Below, piece by piece: positions 7,849-14,909 of a DNA stretch of 48,506 bases. The stretch is from positions 1 to 48,506 of the forward strand of contig JAILGL010000030.1 in NCBI GenBank assembly GCA_024696825.1. The letters run 5' to 3'. Both the position numbers and the translations under genes were made by a program. Positions within the stretch are counted from its first letter, which is position 1. Every line of letters starts with the position of its first letter. The notes under the pieces are model-generated. The model was given only the letters and a program-made list of their open reading frames with translations. It ran no database searches and was not told where the DNA came from. The DNA comes from Lachnospiraceae bacterium (GTDB lineage Bacteria > Bacillota > Clostridia > Lachnospirales > Lachnospiraceae).

Positions 7849-7893
7849 ACAAAAAAAAGTGATTTTTCACGCCACAAAGATAATTATTTAGAC

Positions 7894-7922
7894 TTTACAA
7901 AAAAAATGTATTGTGATAGTAT
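7894..7922 (+). promoter_or_regulatory. Plus-strand promoter of a candidate small RNA
   Basis: -35 TTTACA (7894-7899), exactly 17 nt, then -10 TAGTAT (7917-7922). It points opposite to every flanking gene. Confidence 0.6.
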
Positions 7923-7929
7923 GATTGTA

Positions 7930-8025
7930 GCGTGTTTTTTGATTAAAGAAAATGTTGTGGAGCATTTTCTCAAAGAACGTGTTGCTTGGGTAAGCGATCG
8001 AGTCACATCGGTCGCTTTTTTTTTT
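7930..8025 (+). ncRNA. Candidate small RNA, about 96 nt
   Basis: It begins just after the promoter at 7894-7922 and ends at an intrinsic terminator: a 9-bp stem AGCGATCGA/TCGGTCGCT (one G-U pair; 7993-8001 and 8008-8016), loop GTCACA, then a run of ten Ts. It lies between two minus-strand genes but on the plus strand, and its terminator has no T-run on the minus strand. A 13-codon ORF (ATG at 7952) has no convincing ribosome site. It could be a regulatory RNA or antisense to an unlinked target. Neighbouring transcripts could overlap its 3' end because the 119-aa gene stops at 8042. Confidence 0.6.
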
Positions 8026-8041
8026 AATAAATGAAGAAAGT

Positions 8042-8401
8042 TTATTTTTTGGTGTCTTTGTCTATGTCTTTTCTTATTAGATTTTTTACATATCCCTGCT
8101 TGTTATCAACTAAATTCAACTTTTTAATTATGTCAGCATCGGTGTGCTTATTGAGTTTAATGTGCAATCTTTCAGTATTTACCTTATCATATCGTGATTG
8201 TGGAGTTTCCGATATGTAGGTAAAGGATACCTTGGCGATTTGTTCACCATTTCTCTTTTTTACCCTTTCAATTTCCTTAATTTCAATAAAATCAATCTTT
8301 TTACCATTTAGTTTCATATAATCTTCGGCATAATCCTTAACATTGTCCTTAGCGGGTAATCGTCGGACTTCCGTGATTATATTGCCATTTCTCTTTTTCA
8401 C
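8042..8401 (-). CDS. Unknown protein with repeated KKRNG motif (119 aa)
   Basis: The start is chosen as GTG 8401 because a perfect AGGAGG lies 8 nt upstream; the longer in-frame ATG at 8437 has no ribosome site and would place this Shine-Dalgarno inside the gene. The protein starts MKKRNGNIITEVRRLPAKDN and has a second VKKRNGEQIAKV unit about 45 residues on, suggesting an internally repeated beta module. The C-terminus is Lys-rich. No family recognised. Promoter P1-C lies about 90 nt upstream. Confidence 0.65.
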   Translation of the reverse strand: MKKRNGNIITEVRRLPAKDNVKDYAEDYMKLNGKKIDFIEIKEIERVKKRNGEQIAKVSFTYISETPQSRYDKVNTERLHIKLNKHTDADIIKKLNLVDNKQGYVKNLIRKDIDKDTKK

Positions 8402-8487
8402 ATTTGTATACCTCCTGAGTATAATTGTAACAGACATAAATTTTATCTGTTTTGTTTATGTTACCTTTCTACTCCCGCCTTATTTAT

Positions 8488-8516
8488 ATAATATTATAAG
8501 TGTGTACTGATGTCAA
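8488..8516 (-). promoter_or_regulatory. Promoter cassette P1-C
   Basis: -35 TTGACA (8511-8516), 17-nt spacer with core GTACACAC, -10 TATTAT (8488-8493). It lacks the upstream CCTCAACATATTGG block found in the other four copies, so that block is separable from the promoter. Confidence 0.8.
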
Positions 8517-8521
8517 TTTGT

Positions 8522-8878
8522 TTATGTAGCGATACAACCTCTTTGGTGTATGCTAACCATTGTGTTATATGCTTCAGGGAAATATCCGCTGAGAAGATTT
8601 AATACGGTGTAATAAATTTCCGAGTCCTGTAGTGCTATTGATGTCAGATAAGGCTCTAATCTTGTAGCAATTCTTTCTGCTTCCATATCCATTTGTCTTA
8701 AGTGATTGCAGCTAATGCCGTAATTACAGTTTGAGTGGATATGCCAAAAGAATGTATCGTGAGTGTCTGTTTCCTGAACGGGTATTATTTTATGAGAGTA
8801 AATTGTCTGTTGTAACAGCTTTAATCTCTCAAGTTTTGATGAATGATTTTTCTGAGTACAGAACATACAAAGTTTCAT
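8522..8878 (-). CDS. Cys/His-rich unknown protein (118 aa)
   Basis: The start is ATG 8878 with AAAGGAG six nt upstream, not the GTG two codons earlier. The protein begins MKLCMFCTQKNHSSKLERLK and later has HIHSNCNYGISCNHL. The CxxC and the later Cys/His cluster could form a small metal site. No family recognised. It follows the 79-aa gene by 23 nt on the same strand, in the P1-D unit. Confidence 0.62.
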   Translation of the reverse strand: MKLCMFCTQKNHSSKLERLKLLQQTIYSHKIIPVQETDTHDTFFWHIHSNCNYGISCNHLRQMDMEAERIATRLEPYLTSIALQDSEIYYTVLNLLSGYFPEAYNTMVSIHQRGCIAT

Positions 8879-8901
8879 AGGCACTCCTTTCCGATAAATC
8901 T

Positions 8902-9141
8902 CTACTTTTTAGCTTCCCTTAAATAAGCAACGTGTCCTACTCTGTAAACACCACAATTTCTTAAATGTGTTTTGGACACAAGTTCTTTCCCGTGGTTTTT
9001 CTTACTTTTTCTGTTAATCCACTCCTTAGCCATATCAAGATCAGTGAACTGGAGTCCGAAAGGCACCCATTCGTTACCAATATCTCTATAAAAGATTGCA
9101 TATATGCAACCGTTCTTCTTAAAATATTTCTCTACATTCAT
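8902..9141 (-). CDS. Small unknown protein (79 aa)
   Basis: Begins MNVEKYFKKNGCIYAIFYRD and ends with basic, aromatic residues (GVYRVGHVAYLREAKK). Ribosome site AAGGAGAAAA. First gene of the P1-D unit. No family recognised. Confidence 0.62.
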   Translation of the reverse strand: MNVEKYFKKNGCIYAIFYRDIGNEWVPFGLQFTDLDMAKEWINRKSKKNHGKELVSKTHLRNCGVYRVGHVAYLREAKK

Positions 9142-9488
9142 AATTTTCTCCTTATATATGAAAAGTATTATGTGCTTGTGTGTTAGTTCAAGAGGAGTAA
9201 AACATAGGGTGGGGGAATTTTACTCCCCTCGACTAGCAACATTCCAAGAAAGGTAAATATCAATAATACTCTTGCTATCGGTTTTATTAACATCATTTTG
9301 ATGTTATAATTATATTAGCATAAGTGTGTACTTATGTCAAGATAAACTTATCCAATATGTTGAGGAAGATAAATTGTGATGATAAATTTGTTAAATTCAT
9401 ATCTTTCTCCTTTGTGTGATTGTTTATTTGGGTTACAAATGAAAGAAGATGAGTTGGTGGTTTTTTGCCTTAAACCAATCTGTTATCT
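9142..9488 (-). other. Regulatory intergenic region holding P1-D
   Basis: This 347-bp region contains promoter P1-D, a GAGGAGTAAAA...TTTTACTCCCCTC hairpin (about 9192-9232) without a T-run, and a 22-codon minus-strand ORF (9332-9400) with a strong AAAGGAGAAA site that overlaps the P1 upstream block. Nothing else is recognised. Confidence 0.5.
9312..9363 (-). promoter_or_regulatory. Promoter cassette P1-D
   Basis: -35 TTGACA (9335-9340), 17-nt spacer with core GTACACAC, -10 TAATAT (9312-9317). The upstream CCTCAACATATTGGATAA block is complete. It serves the 79-aa and 118-aa genes. Confidence 0.85.
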
Positions 9489-9764
9489 TTATCTTCTCTT
9501 TTCTGCATTATCAGCTTCTATGATTATCGCTGCATTGTCGATTTCACTATAAGGTATATAAGTAAATTCGCTACCGTCTGCCCTAATATCTGTTACGGTA
9601 AGTAAGTCGCTCTTATCAATCAAATCTCCGTGACCTTTAGGAAGAGGTGCATCATTGGCGTTGTAGTGAACACAATCTGTATTGTGACATTTCACTTCTT
9701 CCGTGCCATAGCTTGTCTTTTGTTTGTAATAAGGACAATTTGGACATTTATATTTATCTGTCAT
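9489..9764 (-). CDS. Phage-type zinc-ribbon-like unknown protein (91 aa)
   Basis: The start ATG 9764 is preferred over the upstream in-frame ATG because GAGGAA lies in front of it and it sits one base after the stop of the previous gene. The N-terminus YKCPNCPYYKQ followed by VKCHNTDCVHY gives paired CxxC/CxxxxC sites for a zinc ribbon. The later PKGHGDLIDKSDLL segment resembles the 'GHGRLIDAD' stretch common in uncharacterised Firmicutes phage proteins. Function unknown. Last gene of the three-gene run 10556-9489. Confidence 0.65.
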   Translation of the reverse strand: MTDKYKCPNCPYYKQKTSYGTEEVKCHNTDCVHYNANDAPLPKGHGDLIDKSDLLTVTDIRADGSEFTYIPYSEIDNAAIIIEADNAEKRR

Positions 9765-9765
9765 A

Positions 9766-10164
9766 TCATTCCTCGCTTTCCCTATATGGCTTTGGTAATT
9801 CACACCACGCTGTTACTCCATCACATTCAAAGTATCCGTAATCAGTGTCATAGCTATACCACCCCGCCCTTTTTGTGTCCCCAAAATCATAATTATTTAC
9901 TTGATACAGATTACTGGCATAACTAAGTATCTCTATTCTGTCGTGCCTTGTAACAAGATATTCGCCATCTTGTTTGGGTGGTTTGCTAACAGAAATCCAC
10001 TCTGTCTTTAACTCTTGCTCTAATGCTTTAAGATTGTTGCATATAGCCTTATTAACTTCTAATAATAGCTTATCTTTATCAGATATAGGAGTTTCTTCAT
10101 CATCACTGCATACATCAAAAAATTGATATATTGTCTTGTGAATTACATCAAGTATCTCATTCAT
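9766..10164 (-). CDS. DUF551-like protein (132 aa)
   Basis: The N-terminal half is charged helix (MNEILDVIHKTIYQFFDV). The C-terminal ~70 residues match the DUF551 layout: TEWISVSKPPKQDGEYLVT at the start, and VTAWCELPKPY at the end, where family members read 'V.hW.plPepP'. DUF551 proteins are common in phages and prophages; no function is established. Ribosome site GAGGAA. Translation of the following gene is probably coupled (stop and next start are one base apart). Confidence 0.78.
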   Translation of the reverse strand: MNEILDVIHKTIYQFFDVCSDDEETPISDKDKLLLEVNKAICNNLKALEQELKTEWISVSKPPKQDGEYLVTRHDRIEILSYASNLYQVNNYDFGDTKRAGWYSYDTDYGYFECDGVTAWCELPKPYRESEE

Positions 10165-10181
10165 TTCTTATTCCTCACTTT

Positions 10182-10556
10182 CTATTTTTGTGTCTCTTTC
10201 AGCTTATCTATTTTCTGTTGAATTAAATCTATACATTCCTTTCTACCGTTGTTTCTTTCAATCTTGTGTGATGGAAAGTCATTTTCTTTTGTGTCTTTGT
10301 CATAGCGACCTATAATACTTTCTTTATGTTCCTCAATCTTCAACTGTATCTCCGTCAGTACAGTTATCACGTCTGTATTTGGTTCTTGCTTAACACTTGG
10401 CAAATGCTTAATTCCTTCAATCATTAGATTTACCATTTCGCATTCAATATCTGTGCTATACTCGTGGTTAATAAATTCTGCTAGAAATTCACAAACCTTT
10501 TCTCTGCTGATACAATCCTCACGAGACTTTTGCTCTATTGTTTGTTTATTAGTCAT
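10182..10556 (-). CDS. Phage-type unknown protein (124 aa)
   Basis: Contains CISREKVCEFLAEFIN and IKHLPSVKQEP, resembling the 'ISRqaVld...iknLPSV' frame of small uncharacterised phage proteins. The remainder is charged helix ending DKLKETQK. A good ribosome site (AAAGGAGAT) precedes the ATG. First gene of a three-gene run that ends with the zinc-ribbon-like protein. No function known. Confidence 0.65.
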   Translation of the reverse strand: MTNKQTIEQKSREDCISREKVCEFLAEFINHEYSTDIECEMVNLMIEGIKHLPSVKQEPNTDVITVLTEIQLKIEEHKESIIGRYDKDTKENDFPSHKIERNNGRKECIDLIQQKIDKLKETQK

Positions 10557-10718
10557 ATTCTATCTCCTTTGATGTTTTATTTTTATAAAAATATCCCCAC
10601 CAGTATATAAATCTTTTCCTCTCCACTCACTTTATGCCGAAAAATTTGAAGGAGTAGCCGGAGGAAGTTAATCCCCCGACTTATTACGATTATGAAAAAC
10701 CTATCGGAAATGTTAGTG

Positions 10719-12512
10719 TTATCTTATTCCTTTGAGGATATGTGCGATTACTTCTACTGTCCAGCCATTACCGATTGCTTTGTATTTGGAACTTTCGCTG
10801 ATGTCGATTTTATCAACATAGTCTAATGGTAGTGTCTGTAATAATTCGTAATCGTTTACCGTGAGATTACAATACTTGGTTTTGTCGTAATTTAGGTAAT
10901 ATCCCATTGGGTGTGTTTTTGAAGTGGTTAGGCAGTGAGACTTTTTGCTGTTAATGGTTTTTAATCCGTCGATTTTCTGTTTGCCTGACCAGTAGGAGTA
11001 TACCCATTCTCCCACAGGCTTAAAGGTGTGTGCCGGGAATTTAACTACGTCGCTGAGACAAATGTTTCTGTCCTCAGGGATTTCAAATGGTATGTTAGTC
11101 CAGTAACACCTATTTCTGTTCTGCGCACTTACTAATGCGGAATTTATGGTTATGGGTTTAACACCAAGATACTTTGATATTTCGTCTTTAATTGTTGAAC
11201 TTATACTTGCGTTGTTTTCATATAAGAAGTATTTTGGCTTCGCTTCTTGTAAGGCTCTGACGTACTGCATAAATAAATCAAAGCCTATTCCTGATGGTTT
11301 TGTCTCTCTTTCTCCGTTGGTTTTTGCTACGCTCCAATAGGTGCAGGGAGAACCACCGATTAGTAGGTCGTATCTGTTGTCGTAGACGGCATCAAATACA
11401 TTACCCTTTTCACTAATGTCAGGGTAATTTGATGTTGCCACTTTAATTGCGTTTTTGTCTACTTCGTAAGCGTCGTATCTTTTGACTCCGATACCTGCCC
11501 TTTCAAGTGCGACTCTTCCACAGGCTATTCCGTCAAACAGACTTAATACCCTAACCTCTTTTCCGTCTGTATTATGTATAGTATTGTTCTCTAATTGTCT
11601 GTAACTCTGCTCAGGTCTTTCTATCCTATTTACTTTAATAGGTTTTATGTTGTTGTCTATAGCCATCTGTAAATAGCTGAATATGTGTGCTATGACATCA
11701 ACTGTCCAGCCGTTGCCGATTGCTTTGTATCTTTGAGTGTTGCTTACTCCCTCGGTGTATCCGTCAGGTAAGGTCTGTAACCTTTCGCTTTCTAATGGAG
11801 TAGGCAGATAATACTCATCATCTGAGTATTTGATATTGGTTGCTCCTGAGTTGCTTATACCCTGACTTGTGGTAAGAGTTTTACTCTTTTGCTCTAAAGT
11901 TCTGACGTTATCCCACGCCTTTTTGTAAGCCAGAGTTCCCTCTCTCTTGGCTAACATTCTTTCATATATGGCGTAGTTTTGTTTTTCTCTTTTAGGCTGA
12001 ACTATGTCCTTTAAGAAAATTCCTCTGTCCTGTGGCTGTGTTATGTTAGGGATGTTAGTCCAATAAAGACGCTTTCTGTCCTGTGCCGAAACTAGATTGG
12101 AGTTGATTAAGATTGGCTCTACTCCTAATATGGCACTTATAATATCTCTATTTGCCTTAGTCATAGAAGCGTTGTTTTCCAGTAAAAACCATTTTGGGTT
12201 ACTTTCGTATAAGGCTCTTACGAAGTCGTAAAAAAGACCACTTGCCTCTCCGTCTAATCCCTTTCTGTTTCCAGCTACGCTTAGATTTTGGCAGGGACTA
12301 CCGCCTATCAGTATGTCTATCTTACCTTTATACTTTGTGAAATCTTCGCTTGTTACGTCCCCGCAATGTTTGATGTTAGGGTAGTTCTTTTCACTTATGA
12401 AAATAGCATTCTTGTCTATCTCATAAGCAAAGTATTCTTCTACGTCAATGCCTGCACGCTCCAGTGCAACCATACCGCAGCTAATTCCGTCGAATAAACT
12501 TAAGACTCTCAT
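10719..12512 (-). CDS. Two fused cytosine-C5 DNA methyltransferase domains
   Basis: This 597-aa polypeptide contains two complete, mutually similar methyltransferase copies. Copy 1 (about 1-285): RVLSLFDGISCG (SAM site), GGSPCQNLSVAG (catalytic Cys), LLENNAS, VSAQDRKRLYW. Copy 2 (about 320-597): RVLSLFDGIACG, GGSPCTYWSVAK, LYENNAS, VSAQNRNRCYW. Each ends with the late AIGNGWTV motif. The small copy size (~290 aa), with little target-recognition insert and the ENN motif, resembles the Dnmt3-like phage group rather than typical Dcm. Both catalytic sites look intact. No restriction enzyme is nearby, so it is an orphan enzyme, plausibly protecting element DNA or marking it (inference). It lies 33 nt after the wall hydrolase. 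Confidence 0.92.
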   Translation of the reverse strand: MRVLSLFDGISCGMVALERAGIDVEEYFAYEIDKNAIFISEKNYPNIKHCGDVTSEDFTKYKGKIDILIGGSPCQNLSVAGNRKGLDGEASGLFYDFVRALYESNPKWFLLENNASMTKANRDIISAILGVEPILINSNLVSAQDRKRLYWTNIPNITQPQDRGIFLKDIVQPKREKQNYAIYERMLAKREGTLAYKKAWDNVRTLEQKSKTLTTSQGISNSGATNIKYSDDEYYLPTPLESERLQTLPDGYTEGVSNTQRYKAIGNGWTVDVIAHIFSYLQMAIDNNIKPIKVNRIERPEQSYRQLENNTIHNTDGKEVRVLSLFDGIACGRVALERAGIGVKRYDAYEVDKNAIKVATSNYPDISEKGNVFDAVYDNRYDLLIGGSPCTYWSVAKTNGERETKPSGIGFDLFMQYVRALQEAKPKYFLYENNASISSTIKDEISKYLGVKPITINSALVSAQNRNRCYWTNIPFEIPEDRNICLSDVVKFPAHTFKPVGEWVYSYWSGKQKIDGLKTINSKKSHCLTTSKTHPMGYYLNYDKTKYCNLTVNDYELLQTLPLDYVDKIDISESSKYKAIGNGWTVEVIAHILKGIR

Positions 12513-12545
12513 ATGTATACTCCTTTATTATTATTGGTGTTAGGT

Positions 12546-13172
12546 TTAGCAGATACTAAAAACAACATTACCAAAGCTGCAATAGTATCTTCCCCATACT
12601 CTTTCACTCATAGCGTTTACATCTTTTTGAACTGAGCCGTGCTGTATAAGTCTTTTAGCGATTTTAAGACAGCGAGTATCAGGTTCTTTGTAATTCCAGT
12701 GACCGTTCCACGTCACTTCATACTGTCCCTTTTGAAAGATTACTCCCTCTAAAGTGTTTGGGTAGCGGGAGTCTTTAATGCGGTTAAGTACAACTGAGCC
12801 GCAAAGTTCCAAACATCTGTCGTCTGATACATTACCTACTTCACAATAGATAAGTTTTGCGAGTAAATAAATCTGATTTTTCTGTGCTTCTAATTGTTGC
12901 TCTCGTCTTAATTTTCTTTTGGCAATTCGCTTCGCCTTTTTCCTTGCCTTTCTTTTTGCTTTTAATTTTTTGAGTTTTAACTGTTTCTTATAAAGCTCTT
13001 TTGCGATTTTACATTTTGGCTTGATTATGGTTTCAGGCGTTACGATATGAGAAACAGCAGGTGTTTGTGATAGGGAAACAATTTGAGTGTTTGGATCGGC
13101 TTTAACCTTTTGCACTTTTGGTTGTGGAGTGAGTACCAAGATAAAGATTAAAGCAAATATTATTTTTTTCAT
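12546..13172 (-). CDS. SleB-like cell-wall hydrolase, secreted
   Basis: The start is ATG 13172 (AGAGAGGT upstream), giving 208 aa; the longer ORF start has no ribosome site and overlaps promoter P1-E. The N-terminal signal is MKKIIFALIFILVLTPQPKV. A strongly basic segment follows (KLKKLKAKRKARKKAKRI), likely for wall binding. The catalytic domain (about 100-208) carries LLAKLIYCEVGN with the Glu typical of SleB/CwlJ-like hydrolases, VVLNRI, and FQKGQYEVTWNG. These enzymes cut peptidoglycan. On a mobile element this suits passage through the wall during transfer or lysis. Transcribed from P1-E. Confidence 0.88.
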   Translation of the reverse strand: MKKIIFALIFILVLTPQPKVQKVKADPNTQIVSLSQTPAVSHIVTPETIIKPKCKIAKELYKKQLKLKKLKAKRKARKKAKRIAKRKLRREQQLEAQKNQIYLLAKLIYCEVGNVSDDRCLELCGSVVLNRIKDSRYPNTLEGVIFQKGQYEVTWNGHWNYKEPDTRCLKIAKRLIQHGSVQKDVNAMSERVWGRYYCSFGNVVFSIC

Positions 13173-13223
13173 ATTACCTCTCTTTCGTGTTAATTGCTTG
13201 GGTTTATCACTTTCACTATAATG

Positions 13224-13277
13224 ATGATAACATAAGTACACACCTATGTCAAGATAAACTTATCCAATATGTTGAGG
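13224..13277 (-). promoter_or_regulatory. Promoter cassette P1-E
   Basis: -35 TTGACA (13247-13252), 17-nt spacer with core GTGTGTAC (the flipped orientation, as in P1-A), -10 TATCAT (13224-13229). Complete upstream CCTCAACATATTGGATAA block. It drives the wall hydrolase and probably the methyltransferase. Confidence 0.85.
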
Positions 13278-13376
13278 AAAGTGAATTTTGATGAAGCAGA
13301 CCTGATGCAAGGGTTTGTCTGCCAATTTCAATCATACGGATAAGAACGGCTCAAACTAATTTTGTGGCTATAGGTA

Positions 13377-13386
13377 TATATGTTAA
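13377..13386 (-). promoter_or_regulatory. P2 motif with no gene close downstream
   Basis: TTAACATATA on the minus strand after a T-rich run, upstream of promoter P1-E. No gene or obvious RNA starts 30-36 nt after it. Confidence 0.35.
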
Positions 13387-13704
13387 AAGCAAAACAAAAA
13401 AGATTTGAGTTTACAAAAAACACTTTGAGATTTTTTTTAATGCAAAGAATTTACCCATAAATTTAATCAAAGGCGTTTAGAAGTGATTTAAGGCGATTTT
13501 TATTTTTTGATGATAATTTATCCACTGGGAGAATAAAAATTGAAAAACGATACCTTAAAATGAATTTTAAGAGGTAAATAATTGAGAGGTTTGGTATAAA
13601 TTATTTTAAAAGGAGAAATTATAGGGGAAGAATAATTAAAGGCAAGGTTTTATCTTTAAGATTTAGATTAGGCAAATTATAGATTTAGAATTAAAAGTTT
13701 AGAT

Positions 13705-13830
13705 AAAGCTTTAAGTTAAGATTAAAGCTTTAAGTTAAGATTAAAGCTTTAGGTTAAGATTAAAAGTTTAGATAAAGTTTTAGGTTAAGATTAAATCTTT
13801 AGGTTAAGATTAAATCTTTAAATAAAAATT
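13705..13830 (+). repeat. Seven tandem iteron-like units, mostly 19 bp
   Basis: Units start at 13705, 13724, 13743, 13774, 13793 and 13812, each 19 bp, plus a 12-bp partial unit at 13762. The consensus of the first is AAAGCTTTAAGTTAAGATT; later units drift to AAATCTTTAGGTTAAGATT. Direct AT-rich repeats of this length are typical of initiator- or partition-protein binding arrays. Confidence 0.8.
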
Positions 13831-13992
13831 ATAGGTTTAGATAAAATTAGTTTTATACTTTTAATTTTTTATATACTTCTCTTTAATTTCTTTTAAGTAT
13901 CAGATTATTTATAAGGGGATTATACTTCTTCTCATTTGTATAGAGGGGTATATATAATTAATTTAAGAAAGAAGCTTAAGATTTTTTAATAT

Positions 13993-14063
13993 AAAGATTT
14001 AGTCTAAAGATTTAGTCTAAAGCTATAGATTTAATATAAAGCTTTAGTCTAAAGCTTTAAGGG
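13993..14063 (+). repeat. Second repeat cluster, 13-bp units
   Basis: AAAGATTTAGTCT occurs twice in tandem (13993-14018). After a 19-bp interruption come AAAGCTTTAGTCT (14038-14050) and AAAGCTTTAAGGG (14051-14063). It shares the AAAGCTTTA core with the 19-bp array. Confidence 0.7.
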
Positions 14064-14192
14064 AGTCGTTACAAATCCCCTATTTATAGGCATTACAGAG
14101 GTTTTAGTCGTTACAAATGAAAAGGAATGTATGGTGGGTGTTGTTATTTTTTAAATCTGTTTTTTGATTTAGGCAATTTTTATTTTTTGTTT

Positions 14193-14202
14193 TTAACATA
14201 TA
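14193..14202 (+). promoter_or_regulatory. P2 motif, first copy before the XRE gene
   Basis: TTAACATATA on the plus strand after a T-rich run, about 58 bp upstream of the second copy at 14251-14260. Confidence 0.4.
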
Positions 14203-14250
14203 ACAGCCTGAGATAAATTTTTTTGGATTATCAAAAGTTTTATATTTTTT

Positions 14251-14260
14251 TTAACATATA
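14251..14260 (+). promoter_or_regulatory. P2 motif, second copy before the XRE gene
   Basis: TTAACATATA on the plus strand after a run of Ts, 36 nt before the ATG of the XRE regulator. Confidence 0.5.
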
Positions 14261-14296
14261 ACCTTATGAGTAAAATTTTTATGAAAGGAGAAGTGT

Positions 14297-14566
14297 ATGA
14301 CGCTGGGACAAAAATTAAAGGAATTAAGGGTTAAAAACGATTTGACAATTGCATATGTGGCATTCAAGGCTAAGATAAGTGAGACTTCAGTTTCGTATTA
14401 TGAAAATGACCGTAATGAAATTTCACTTAAAAAGTATATGTGCCTGTGTGAAATATACGGAGTCGAACCGTTTGAAACGTATAAATCCGTCGATGGTGTG
14501 TATGATCCGGATTTTGAAGAAAGTTTACAGAAGGAAGAATATGATAATGAAGAAGAACAAAGATAA
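14297..14566 (+). CDS. XRE-family HTH regulator (89 aa)
   Basis: Residues 1-60 are a Cro/C1-type helix-turn-helix: LGQKLKELRVKNDLTIAYVA, then the recognition helix region ISETSVSYYENDR. A short acidic tail follows (DPDFEESLQKEEYDNEEEQR). Such proteins repress or activate their own and nearby promoters. As the first gene of the plus-strand arm, next to the divergent control region, it is the best visible candidate for binding the palindromes, P1 or P2 sites, but nothing in the sequence assigns it to one. Ribosome site AAAGGAGAA. The next gene starts within its last codons. Confidence 0.88.
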   Translation: MTLGQKLKELRVKNDLTIAYVAFKAKISETSVSYYENDRNEISLKKYMCLCEIYGVEPFETYKSVDGVYDPDFEESLQKEEYDNEEEQR

Positions 14567-14909
14567 AATGATTAAGTTATTTTTATTGATGTTTATGATT
14601 GGAGTGCTGACAACTCCGATTAGGTGTAGTGCAAGTGAAGTTTCCGTTACTTCAAATTCTGCCGCTACGGTTACCAAAAGTTCAGTTGAAGATAAACAGC
14701 CAAAGGAAAGTAAATGGGTGATTGTTAAATCAATTGGTGTGATTGTTGTTATATTCGGCGGTACTTTATTTTTATATCCTGATATTTATGACGGGATTAA
14801 AATCAACAAAATGGAAAATATATTCAAAAAGGAGAAAAAGAATGTCAAGAACACAGTCGATACTGACGAAGAGAATGATGAAGCAGATGAGCATCAGCCG
14901 TCTGAGTGA
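14547..14909 (+). CDS. Small secreted/membrane protein (120 aa)
   Basis: The start is ATG 14547 (or 14541) behind AAGGAAGA; it overlaps the end of the XRE gene, so translation is probably coupled. The N-terminal signal (MIKLFLLMFMIGVLTTPIRC) is followed by a short Ser/Val-rich stretch. A second hydrophobic segment (WVIVKSIGVIVVIFGGTLFL) spans residues ~58-77. The tail is cytoplasmic, charged and acidic (DTDEENDEADEHQPSE). No family recognised. A membrane anchor or small inhibitory protein is possible. Its 3' end overlaps the RecJ start by 68 nt. Confidence 0.6.
   Translation: MKKNKDKMIKLFLLMFMIGVLTTPIRCSASEVSVTSNSAATVTKSSVEDKQPKESKWVIVKSIGVIVVIFGGTLFLYPDIYDGIKINKMENIFKKEKKNVKNTVDTDEENDEADEHQPSE

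Larger units (their letters stand above)
13173..14296. other. Gene-free divergent region, origin- or centromere-like
   Basis: About 1.1 kb, extremely AT-rich, with no credible gene on either strand. It separates the two divergent arms. It holds promoter P1-E at its left edge, a P2 motif at 13377-13386, a DnaA-box-like TTATCCACT near 13528, two repeat families (listed separately), a duplicated AGTCGTTACAAAT (14064-14076 and 14106-14118), and two plus-strand P2 motifs ahead of the XRE gene. The layout suits a replication origin, partition site or control region. No replication initiator is visible in the window to support an origin directly. Confidence 0.55.

Noticed and set aside
9192..9232. 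GAGGAGTAAAA hairpin as a terminator
   Set aside because: No T-run follows on either strand, and the stem is interrupted.
9332..9400. 22-codon ORF with a strong ribosome site
   Set aside because: It overlaps the P1 upstream block and the -35 box, and the corresponding frame in copies A and B has no start codon. Conservation is explained by the promoter cassette. Kept only as a note.
13705..13830. Possible CRISPR or coding repeats
   Set aside because: Units are contiguous, with no spacers, and no open frame spans them.
14379..14546. Longer N-terminus for the 120-aa membrane protein
   Set aside because: The upstream part is the XRE gene in another frame; the ribosome site points to 14541/14547, where a signal peptide follows.
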